A stretch of 64,000 nt of DNA from the NCBI GenBank assembly GCA_902597875.1, contig CACJZK010000001.1, forward strand, positions 161,152-225,151. Reading direction: 5' to 3'. Both the position numbers and the translations under genes were made by a program. A model generated the notes under the pieces. That model searched no databases. It had not been told where the DNA came from and saw only the letters and a list, made by a program, of their open reading frames with translations. This stretch comes from an uncultured Pelagibacteraceae bacterium. Lineage in GTDB: Bacteria > Pseudomonadota > Alphaproteobacteria > Pelagibacterales > Pelagibacteraceae. Positions 57,258 through 64,000 of this stretch are shown piece by piece. Position 1 is the first letter of the stretch. Each line of letters starts with the position of its first letter.

Positions 57258-58690
57258 AAAATTTTAATGTAGACACAAATCAAGAGTATAAATACGGTTT
57301 CACGACAGATATTGAAAATATTAAGGCTCCCAAAGGTCTAAATGAAAATACTATTAAATTTATTTCTAAAATCAAAAATGAGCCAAAGTGGATGTTAGAT
57401 TGGAGAATGAAAGCTTTTAATAGATTAAAAAAATTAAAAGAACCAAATTGGCAAAAACCTAAATATCCTAAAATAGATTATCAGAGTCTTTATTACTATT
57501 CTGCACCAAAAAGCGCTTCAGATAAACCAAAAAGTTTAGATGAAGTAGACCCTAAGTTGATTGAAACTTACAAAAAACTTGGCATACCTCTGCAGGAACA
57601 AAAAAGATTGAGTGGAGTTGCGGTAGATGCAGTATTTGACTCTGTTTCAGTTGCGACGACGTATAAAGATGAACTTACAAAAAAAGGTATAATTTTTTGT
57701 TCAATATCTGAAGCGATTCAGAAACATCCTGAGCTAGTTAAAAAATATTTAGGGACAGTTATTCCTTTGACTGATCATTATTTTGCTACATTAAATTCTG
57801 CGGTTTTTACAGACGGATCTTTTGTTTACATACCACCAGGAGTTAGATGCCCAATGGAGCTATCTACTTATTTTAGAATAAATGCTTCCGAGACTGGCCA
57901 GTTTGAAAGGACATTAATTATTGCGGATAAAGGGAGTTATGTAAGTTACTTAGAGGGTTGTACTGCACCTATGCGAGACGAAAACCAGTTACATGCAGCC
58001 AACGTTGAGTTAATAGCTCTCGATGATGCAGAGATAAAATATTCTACAGTTCAAAACTGGTATCCTGGTGATAAAGATGGAGTGGGAGGTATCTACAATT
58101 TTGTTACTAAAAGAGGAGCCTGTAGAGGAAAAAATTCAAAGATATCTTGGACTCAAGTCGAGACTGGTTCAGCAATTACATGGAAATACCCTAGTTGTAT
58201 TTTGCAAGGAGATAATTCTGTAGGAGAATTTTATTCTATAGCCATTACAAATAATCATCAAAAAGCTGATACCGGAACTAAAATGATACATTTAGGAAAA
58301 AACACAAAAAGTAAAATTATATCTAAAGGTATTTCAGCTGGTCGAGCAGACAATACTTACAGAGGTATGGTTGATATAGGAAGAAAAGCTAAAAATTCTA
58401 GAAACTATACTCAGTGTGACTCTCTGCTAATGGGAAACAAATGTGGTGCACATACGGTTCCTTATATAAAAAATAAGAATTCTTCATCGACCGTTGAGCA
58501 TGAGGCAACTACATCAAAAATAAATGAAGAACAGTTATTTTATTGTAATCAAAGAGGTTTAAATCAAGAGGAAGCTGTTAGTCTTATAGTTAATGGTTTT
58601 TGCAAGGAAGTACTTCAACAATTACCTATGGAATTTGCCGTAGAGGCTCAAAAATTAGTAGGCATTAGTTTAGAAGGTAGTGTGGGTTAA
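57254..58690 (+). CDS. sufB: Fe-S cluster assembly scaffold SufB
   Basis: A 478-residue beta-helix scaffold of the SufBCD complex. Visible family features include [51 protein letters not shown], the [20 protein letters not shown] stretch with its Cys, and the C-terminal [22 protein letters not shown] motif. Full length. Second gene of the operon; its stop overlaps the sufC start as TAATG. Confidence 0.97.
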   Translation: MKNFNVDTNQEYKYGFTTDIENIKAPKGLNENTIKFISKIKNEPKWMLDWRMKAFNRLKKLKEPNWQKPKYPKIDYQSLYYYSAPKSASDKPKSLDEVDPKLIETYKKLGIPLQEQKRLSGVAVDAVFDSVSVATTYKDELTKKGIIFCSISEAIQKHPELVKKYLGTVIPLTDHYFATLNSAVFTDGSFVYIPPGVRCPMELSTYFRINASETGQFERTLIIADKGSYVSYLEGCTAPMRDENQLHAANVELIALDDAEIKYSTVQNWYPGDKDGVGGIYNFVTKRGACRGKNSKISWTQVETGSAITWKYPSCILQGDNSVGEFYSIAITNNHQKADTGTKMIHLGKNTKSKIISKGISAGRADNTYRGMVDIGRKAKNSRNYTQCDSLLMGNKCGAHTVPYIKNKNSSSTVEHEATTSKINEEQLFYCNQRGLNQEEAVSLIVNGFCKEVLQQLPMEFAVEAQKLVGISLEGSVG

Positions 58691-59424
58691 TGTTGGAAAT
58701 TAAAAACTTAAAAGCCTCTATAAACGAAAGAGATATACTTAAAGGCTTAAATATAACTATTAAACCAGGAGAATTGCACGCTATCATGGGGCCAAACGGA
58801 TCAGGAAAAAGCACCTTAGCTAATGTTCTCTCAGGGAAAAATGGATATAAAATTTCAGGAGAATTGAAGTATAAGGGTGAAAATCTCATAGAAATCCCGG
58901 TAGACGAGAGGGCTCAAAAAGGAATTTTTTTAGCATTTCAATATCCAACAGAAATACCAGGTGTAAACACAAATAATTTTCTTAAAACTTCTTTAAACAA
59001 AATTAGAAAAGCTAGAGGAGAAAAAGAAGTTGACACTCTGTCATTTCTTAAAATTATAAAAGAAAAGTCTATTGAACTTGGAATTGATGAAAAAATATTG
59101 TCAAGGCAACTTAATGTCGGGTTTTCAGGTGGGGAAAAGAAAAAAAATGAAATTCTACAAATGAAGATTTTAGATCCAAATCTAACAATATTGGACGAAA
59201 CAGACTCTGGTTTAGACATAGATGCACTCAAAACTATTGCTAATGGAGTTAACTCTTCTAGAGATAAAAAAAAATCTTTTTTGGTAATAACTCACTATCA
59301 AAGATTATTAAATTATATAAATCCAGATTTTGTCCATGTTCTATCAGATGGTAAAATTGTGAGATCTGGTCGTATGGAATTAGCTGAGGAATTAGAAAAA
59401 ACAGGTTATAAAAAAATAAACTAA
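58690..59424 (+). CDS. sufC: Fe-S cluster assembly ATPase SufC
   Basis: A 244-residue soluble ABC ATPase that powers SufBCD. Walker A GPNGSGKST, Q-loop FQYPTEIPGV, signature FSGGEKKKNEI, Walker B LTILDETDSGLDIDAL and the H-loop THYQRLL are all present, with the SufC-specific E-K salt-bridge region. Followed by sufD one base later. Confidence 0.97.
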   Translation: MLEIKNLKASINERDILKGLNITIKPGELHAIMGPNGSGKSTLANVLSGKNGYKISGELKYKGENLIEIPVDERAQKGIFLAFQYPTEIPGVNTNNFLKTSLNKIRKARGEKEVDTLSFLKIIKEKSIELGIDEKILSRQLNVGFSGGEKKKNEILQMKILDPNLTILDETDSGLDIDALKTIANGVNSSRDKKKSFLVITHYQRLLNYINPDFVHVLSDGKIVRSGRMELAEELEKTGYKKIN

Positions 59425-59425
59425 A

Positions 59426-60679
59426 ATGCTAGAAAATTTTAAAATCAATTTGAAAGAAATTGATAAAATAAAAAAAATATCAAGAGATGAAAAAGAATTT
59501 AGAATAAAAAATTTAAATTATTTCAATAAAGTCGGCTTTCCTGATAAAAAAATTGAAGATTGGAAATTTTCAGATTTAAAAGGAATAATCTACAAAAACT
59601 TTGATAAACTAAATATAAAAAACATTAATTCAAAATTTAAAAACGTTGATCTAATTAATGATTTTGACCACAACTATATTACACTAGTTAATGGAGAATT
59701 AAATGATATTAACTTTAAGTTTGAGGAGAAAAAAAATTTAAAGATTAAATCTTTTTATAATGATAATTTTTTAGATAGAATACAAGATAACCCTTTGATC
59801 AATCTTAATCATGCATTATCAAAGAATGGATATTTATTGGAAGTAGAAGAAAATTATAGATTTAAAAAAGTTTTAGTAATCTATAATTTGTTTACTGAAA
59901 ATTTAAGAGATAATATTCTTAATAGCAGAAATAAGATTAAGATAGGTAAAAATTCAGAGCTGCACACAATTGATTTAGTAATAAATAAATCAAAACACAA
60001 GTTCATAAATAATGTTTACGAAGATATTATTTTAGATAATAACGCTGTATTTAAAAATATTTGTATTCAAAATGAAAAAAGTGAGGGATATTTTCATAAA
60101 TTTTCAAAAAATACACTTGCCAGCAAATCTAAATATTCTTCTTTCATTTTTCCTTCAGGATTAAAGTTTAATAAATTTGATTTAGAATTTAATTTAGAAG
60201 GTGAAGAAAGCGAATGTAATTTACAAGCTGCTTCTTTTTTAGGCAAAAATGATCACCAGGAGATAAAAACTAGAATAAATCATTTTGCTCCAAATTGTAA
60301 AAGTTATCAAAGAGTAAAAAATGTTTTAAATTCTGATGGCAAAGGGGTTTATCAAGGAAAAATTTTTGTAAAAGATATCGCTCAAAAAACCAACGCATAC
60401 CAGTTAAGTAAAGCAATGCTTTTAAGCGATGATTCAGAATTTGATTCTAAACCTGAATTAGAAATTTATGCAGATGATGTTAAATGTTCTCATGGCTCTA
60501 CTTCTGGAAGCATAGATGAAGACTCTATTTATTATTTAATGACAAGAGGGTTAAACAGAAAAGAGTCGGTCAAATTATTAGTTAATGGTTTTCTTAATGA
60601 AGTCATTGAAATGATTAAAAGTAATACTATGAGAAAATTTGTCAAAAGCAAGTTGGAAAGACATGTTCATGGATATTAA
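59426..60679 (+). CDS. sufD: Fe-S cluster assembly protein SufD
   Basis: A 417-residue SufB paralogue forming the other half of the scaffold. The N-terminus is divergent, but YQGKIFVKDIAQKTNAYQLSKAMLLSDDSEFDSKPELEIYADDVKCSHGST and the GLNRKESVKLLVNGFLNEV end are typical (quoted in parts: YQGKIFVKDIAQKTNAYQ, LEIYADDVKCSHGS). Its 3' end overlaps the sufS start by 11 bases. Confidence 0.92.
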   Translation: MLENFKINLKEIDKIKKISRDEKEFRIKNLNYFNKVGFPDKKIEDWKFSDLKGIIYKNFDKLNIKNINSKFKNVDLINDFDHNYITLVNGELNDINFKFEEKKNLKIKSFYNDNFLDRIQDNPLINLNHALSKNGYLLEVEENYRFKKVLVIYNLFTENLRDNILNSRNKIKIGKNSELHTIDLVINKSKHKFINNVYEDIILDNNAVFKNICIQNEKSEGYFHKFSKNTLASKSKYSSFIFPSGLKFNKFDLEFNLEGEESECNLQAASFLGKNDHQEIKTRINHFAPNCKSYQRVKNVLNSDGKGVYQGKIFVKDIAQKTNAYQLSKAMLLSDDSEFDSKPELEIYADDVKCSHGSTSGSIDEDSIYYLMTRGLNRKESVKLLVNGFLNEVIEMIKSNTMRKFVKSKLERHVHGY

Positions 60680-61886
60680 AACAATTAAATCTCAATTCCC
60701 TATTTTTAAAAATAAGATTAACGGAAAGTCTCTGATATATCTAGATAATGCTAATTCATCTCAAAAGCCTAAATGTGTGATAGACAGAATTTCAAAATTT
60801 TATTCAAAAGAATTTTCAAATATTGGAAGAAGTGTTCATTCTTTAGCTGTTACAGCAACTAACAGGTTTGAAGAAACAAGAGATTTAATGAAAGAATATA
60901 TTAATGCAAAATCAAGAGAAGAAATAATATTTACAAAAAATGCTACTGAAGCAATTAATTTAGTGGCATCAACGTTTGGCGAAAAATTTATAAATTCAGG
61001 TGATGAAATTTTAATAACAGAATTAGAACATCATGCTAATTATGTCCCATGGCATTTTTTAAGAAAAAAAAAAGGAGCTATTATAAAATTTGCAAAATGT
61101 AATGACAAAGGAGAAGTAAATGTTGATGAAATAAAAAAATTAATTACTAATAAAACAAAAATTATTTCAATTACACACCTGTCAAATGTTACTGGTTATA
61201 TTATGCCGATAAAAGAGATTGTAGATTTAGCTAGTGAGAAAAAAATTCCAGTATTAGTAGACGGTTGTCAAGGAGCACCACACTTAGAAATAGATATGCA
61301 AAAATTAGGTTGTGATTTTTATGCAATTTCATGCCACAAAATGTACGGACCAACTGGAGTGGGTGTTTTATACGCTAAAAAGAAATGGCTAGATGTGCTA
61401 CCTCCTTATCAAGGTGGTGGAGGTATGATTGAAGAAGTTAAAAAAGATAGCATCACTTTTCCTGGAAGCCCTACAAAATATGAAGCAGGAACTTTACAAA
61501 CTGCAGAAGTTGTAGGTTTCTCCGAATCGATAAGATTTATAAAAGATGTTGGTATAAAAAAAATCATGCAACATGAAAAAGAAATTTTGGAATATGGTCT
61601 GGAACAAATTAAAAAAAATAATACTGTCAGAATTATTGGTGATCCAAAAAACAGAGGTTCAATAATTTCTTTTACAATTAAAGGGATACATCCACACGAT
61701 ATAGCAACAATTCTTGATGAAGATGGAGTGGCTATAAGGGCAGGTCATCATTGCTGTCAAATTTTGCACGAAAAAATGGGAATAGCTGCATCTGCAAGAG
61801 CATCTCTAGGTATTTATAACACTAAGGAAGATATAGATGTATTAAGTAGTTCTATAAAAAAATGTAATAAGGTATTTAATACTTAA
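60669..61886 (+). CDS. sufS: Cysteine desulfurase SufS
   Basis: PLP enzyme that takes sulfur from cysteine as an enzyme persulfide. The 405-residue protein has the TELEHHANYVPW segment, PLP lysine K224 in SCHKMYGPTG, and the catalytic C362 in RAGHHCCQ. Class II (SufS-type) by its short active-site loop. I start at 60669 (MDIKTIKSQFPIF), which aligns with SufS; a TTG at 60639 and ATG at 60663 are upstream alternatives inside sufD. Confidence 0.95.
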   Translation: MDIKTIKSQFPIFKNKINGKSLIYLDNANSSQKPKCVIDRISKFYSKEFSNIGRSVHSLAVTATNRFEETRDLMKEYINAKSREEIIFTKNATEAINLVASTFGEKFINSGDEILITELEHHANYVPWHFLRKKKGAIIKFAKCNDKGEVNVDEIKKLITNKTKIISITHLSNVTGYIMPIKEIVDLASEKKIPVLVDGCQGAPHLEIDMQKLGCDFYAISCHKMYGPTGVGVLYAKKKWLDVLPPYQGGGGMIEEVKKDSITFPGSPTKYEAGTLQTAEVVGFSESIRFIKDVGIKKIMQHEKEILEYGLEQIKKNNTVRIIGDPKNRGSIISFTIKGIHPHDIATILDEDGVAIRAGHHCCQILHEKMGIAASARASLGIYNTKEDIDVLSSSIKKCNKVFNT

Positions 61887-62348
61887 ATGGATATTAAAGA
61901 ATTATATCAAGAAATAGTTTTAGATCATGGCAAAAATCCAAGAAATAAAAAAAAATGTCATGGGTTTAACAAAGATGCAAAAGGACACAATCCTCTTTGC
62001 GGGGATAAAGTTCATGTTTTTGTAAAATTAGATAAAGAAAAAAAAGTTGAAGACATTTCTTTTGAGGGAGAAGGCTGTGCTATTTCAATGGCTTCAGCTT
62101 CAATTATGACAGAAACTATAAAGGGCAAAGAATTTAATGTAGCAAAAAAAATCTTAGAAAATTTCTTAAATATGCTTAAGGAGGGCTCTAAAATGAGTAT
62201 AAATAGTTTAACTGAAGATGAAAATACTACCATGATGTCTCTTTCTGGAGTAAAACGATTTCCTATGAGAGTTAAGTGTGCTACTTTAGCTTGGCATACG
62301 TTTATACATGCTGCTGAAGGAAAAGAAGAAACAGCTGTCACTGAATAA
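61887..62348 (+). CDS. sufU: SufU-type Fe-S scaffold/sulfur-transfer protein
   Basis: A 153-residue IscU-fold protein with ligands C38, D40 (NPLCGD), C64 (GEGCAIS) and C131 (MRVKCATLAWHT). The ~20-residue stretch GVKRFPMRV before the last Cys marks the SufU branch, which accepts sulfur from SufS through a Zn site rather than acting as a scaffold. This replaces SufE, which is not seen in the operon. Starts directly after the sufS stop. Confidence 0.9.
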   Translation: MDIKELYQEIVLDHGKNPRNKKKCHGFNKDAKGHNPLCGDKVHVFVKLDKEKKVEDISFEGEGCAISMASASIMTETIKGKEFNVAKKILENFLNMLKEGSKMSINSLTEDENTTMMSLSGVKRFPMRVKCATLAWHTFIHAAEGKEETAVTE

Positions 62349-62354
62349 ATTAAT

Positions 62355-62657
62355 ATGAGTGATTTAAAAGAAAAAATTATTAAAGAAATTAAGAAAGTCT
62401 ACGACCCTGAAATACCTGTAAATATTTACGAATTGGGACTTATTTATAAGATAGAAATTGATGATAAGAATGTAGTTAACGTAGATATGACACTAACTAC
62501 CCCTAATTGTCCTGTGGCAGACAGTTTGCCAAAACAGGTTAAGGAATATATATTGAAAGTAAAAGGCGTTTCCGATGTAAAATTAAATCTTGTTTGGGAC
62601 CCTCCTTGGGACAAATCAAAGATGTCGGAAGCAGCAAAATTAGAGTTAAATTTATGA
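62355..62657 (+). CDS. DUF59/MIP18-family Fe-S assembly protein (SufT-like)
   Basis: A 100-residue protein with DPEIPVNIYELGLIY, TLTTPNCPVADSLP and VWDPPWDKSKMSEAAKLEL, the standard DUF59 landmarks. Such proteins help deliver clusters to target enzymes; in many alphaproteobacteria this gene closes the SUF operon just as here. Its stop overlaps the next start as ATGA. Confidence 0.9.
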   Translation: MSDLKEKIIKEIKKVYDPEIPVNIYELGLIYKIEIDDKNVVNVDMTLTTPNCPVADSLPKQVKEYILKVKGVSDVKLNLVWDPPWDKSKMSEAAKLELNL

Positions 62658-62989
62658 GTGAGCAAGTTATAAAATTAAGTGAAAATGCTGCTAATAGAAT
62701 TAAACAAATAATGTCTCACGCAGATAAAACAACTATTGGCGTAAGGGTAGGAGTTAAGTCAGGTGGTTGTGCAGGGCTCTCTTATATAATGGAATATGCT
62801 AAAGAGGTTAAACCTAATGAAGAAGTGGTTGAAGACAAGGGAGTTAAAGTTTTAATAGATCCTAAAGCAATAATGTATCTTTTAGGAACAGAAATGGATT
62901 ATAAAAAAGAGGAATTTTCCTCACAATTTGTTTTTAAAAACCCAAATGAGACAGAACGTTGTGGATGTGGAGAGTCTTTTAAGGTATAA
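62654..62989 (+). CDS. sufA: A-type Fe-S carrier protein (SufA/ErpA/IscA family)
   Basis: A 111-residue carrier with the three cluster ligands C39 (SGGCAGLSY), C103 and C105 (RCGCGESF). The start at 62654 is chosen because it overlaps the DUF59 stop as ATGA; a frame opening at 62594 adds 20 unrelated residues inside the previous gene. Whether it is best called SufA or ErpA cannot be told by eye. Confidence 0.93.
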   Translation: MSEQVIKLSENAANRIKQIMSHADKTTIGVRVGVKSGGCAGLSYIMEYAKEVKPNEEVVEDKGVKVLIDPKAIMYLLGTEMDYKKEEFSSQFVFKNPNETERCGCGESFKV

Positions 62990-62997
62990 TAACCATT

Positions 62998-63186
62998 ATG
63001 AGAGATACTAAACATTTAGAAAAGTTTGCAAGAGAAAAAGAAGCTAAAGAAAAGGAAAAAAAACTTTTTAAAGATGTAAAAAAATCTGTTGAAGCTGGAG
63101 CCAACGGAACTCTTGAGTACACGATTAAAGAGGGCGTGAATAAAAATAAAATAGCAGATCAAAAGATTTTAAAAAATAAAAGTTAA
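62998..63186 (+). CDS. Small Lys/Glu-rich protein of unknown function
   Basis: A 62-residue highly charged, probably helical protein (MRDTKHLEKFAREKEAKEKEKK at its start, in part). It lies eight bases after the A-type carrier gene and two bases before the convergent glnA stop, suggesting it is the last SUF-operon gene. No Cys, membrane segment or recognised domain. I do not recognise it; the regular codon use and tight packing are the only support. Confidence 0.45.
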   Translation: MRDTKHLEKFAREKEAKEKEKKLFKDVKKSVEAGANGTLEYTIKEGVNKNKIADQKILKNKS

Positions 63187-63188
63187 TA

Positions 63189-64000
63189 TTAGCCGCTGTA
63201 ATACATCTCAAACTCAATTGGATGTGGCGTATGCTCGAACTTATAAATTTCCTCAAATTTTAGCGCTATGTAAGCATCAATTTGATCGTCAGTAAAAACA
63301 GAACCTTGAGTTAAAAATTTTCTGTCTTTATCTAAATTTTCCATTGCTTCTCTTAAAGAACCACATACAGTTGGGATTTTTTTTACTTCATTTTCAGATA
63401 ATGTATATAAATCTTTATCTAGAGATTTTCCTGGATCAATTTTATTTTTAATTCCATCAATACCTGCCATAAGCATTGAGGCAAAAGTTAGATAAGGGTT
63501 TCCGGCTGCATCAGGAAATCTTACTTCACAACGAGCTGCTTTTTTACTTAAAGTTATAGGTATTCTGCAAGAAGCAGATCTATTTCTTGCTGAGTAAGCC
63601 AGTAGAACTGGAGCTTCAAATCCTGGTATTAATCTTTTATAACTATTTGTTGTTGCATTTGAAAAAGCGTTGATAGCTTTAGCATGTTTTAAAATTCCAC
63701 CTATGTAATAAAGTGCGTTTTGAGATAATCCTGCATACTTATCTCCAGAGAAAACTGGCGTACTGCCTTTCCAAATTGATTGATGGCAGTGCATCCCTGA
63801 ACCATTATCTCCTTTAACAGGTTTGGGCATAAAAGTAGCAGTTTTACCAAACGAATGAGAAACCATTTGCACTGCATATTTGTATAATTGTATGTTGTCT
63901 GCTTGATCAGTAAGAGTCCCAAAATACATACCTAATTCATGTTGACTTGGAGCAACTTCGTGATGATGTTTTTCAACTTTAATTCCCATATCTCTCAAAG
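63189..64000 (-). CDS. glnA: Glutamine synthetase type I, C-terminal part (5' end beyond window)
   Basis: ATP-dependent synthesis of glutamine from glutamate and ammonia. The ~270 residues present include [17 protein letters not shown], the [12 protein letters not shown] metal/ATP segment, NRSASCRIP and the adenylylation-loop Tyr in DLYTLSENE, so regulation by GlnE is possible. The TTG at 63996-63998 is internal, not a start; the gene continues past base 64000. Convergent with the SUF operon. Confidence 0.96.
   Translation of the reverse strand, partial: LRDMGIKVEKHHHEVAPSQHELGMYFGTLTDQADNIQLYKYAVQMVSHSFGKTATFMPKPVKGDNGSGMHCHQSIWKGSTPVFSGDKYAGLSQNALYYIGGILKHAKAINAFSNATTNSYKRLIPGFEAPVLLAYSARNRSASCRIPITLSKKAARCEVRFPDAAGNPYLTFASMLMAGIDGIKNKIDPGKSLDKDLYTLSENEVKKIPTVCGSLREAMENLDKDRKFLTQGSVFTDDQIDAYIALKFEEIYKFEHTPHPIEFEMYYSG

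Noticed and set aside
62998..63186. DUF1674/SdhAF4-type protein
   Set aside because: The characteristic C-terminal Gly/Trp/Cys motif is absent.

Overview
The window is A+T-rich bacterial chromosome, tightly packed with core genes. Gene content and order suggest a free-living, streamlined alphaproteobacterium of the SAR11/Pelagibacterales type. Supporting features are an NDUFA12-type complex I subunit, the lptF-lptG-lptD-surA-pdxA-rsmA run, the DUF2155-accC-accB-aroQ cluster, an IMP1-type NADP isocitrate dehydrogenase, RNase E with the alphaproteobacterial N-terminus, and very short intergenic gaps with many stop/start overlaps. The taxonomic call is inference from content; no rRNA gene is present. 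No tRNA, IS element, prophage, CRISPR array or attachment site was seen, and no gene-free stretch exceeds 300 bases (the longest are about 140-190 bases and are described as promoter or terminator regions).

Layout. 1-5115: end of a glycerate-kinase-like gene, a TolC-type outer-membrane channel, recA with its own control region and terminator, then an aldehyde dehydrogenase/DUF779 pair. 5159-16229: alaS, icd (opposite strand), the phospholipid genes psd-pssA, rlmE, the guanine nucleotide genes guaB and guaA flanking a small TPR protein, and a YfgM-like/BamB-like pair whose bamB is interrupted by an in-frame stop. 16230-23284 (minus strand): rpsF-rpsR-rplI-dnaB, an RND/MMPL exporter, cvpA and purF. 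23389-26710: a family 2 glycosyltransferase, then fabD-fabG-acpP-gmk. 26720-33926 (minus): the outer-membrane biogenesis operon lptF-lptG-lptD-surA-pdxA-rsmA. 34067-41038: pepA, ndk, purM-purN (minus), DUF2066-hda-aspS. 41028-47827: an orphan NrdJ C-terminal-like gene, NDUFA12, DUF2155, accBC, aroQ, thiSG and rne. 47981-56700: PBP1A, prfB with its programmed frameshift, an AsmA-like protein, tyrS, anmK and an alpha/beta hydrolase. 56832-62989: an iscR-sufBCDSU-DUF59-A-type carrier Fe-S assembly operon, a small Lys/Glu-rich protein, and the C-terminal part of glnA running off the right edge.

The genes serve replication and repair (recA, dnaB, hda), translation (alaS, aspS, tyrS, prfB, ribosomal proteins, rlmE, rsmA), purine synthesis (purF, purM, purN, guaA, guaB, gmk, ndk), lipid and envelope assembly (fab, acc, psd/pss, lpt, surA, bamB, PBP1A), and Fe-S biogenesis. 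I found no clearly novel multi-gene system. The best second-look items are a CBS-less GuaB, an RNase E without its Zn-link cysteines, a bamB broken by one in-frame stop, an IscR type-1-like operator plus a Fur-box-like site in front of the suf operon, an orphan NrdJ C-terminal domain gene next to a perfect palindrome, and the RF2 frameshift site.
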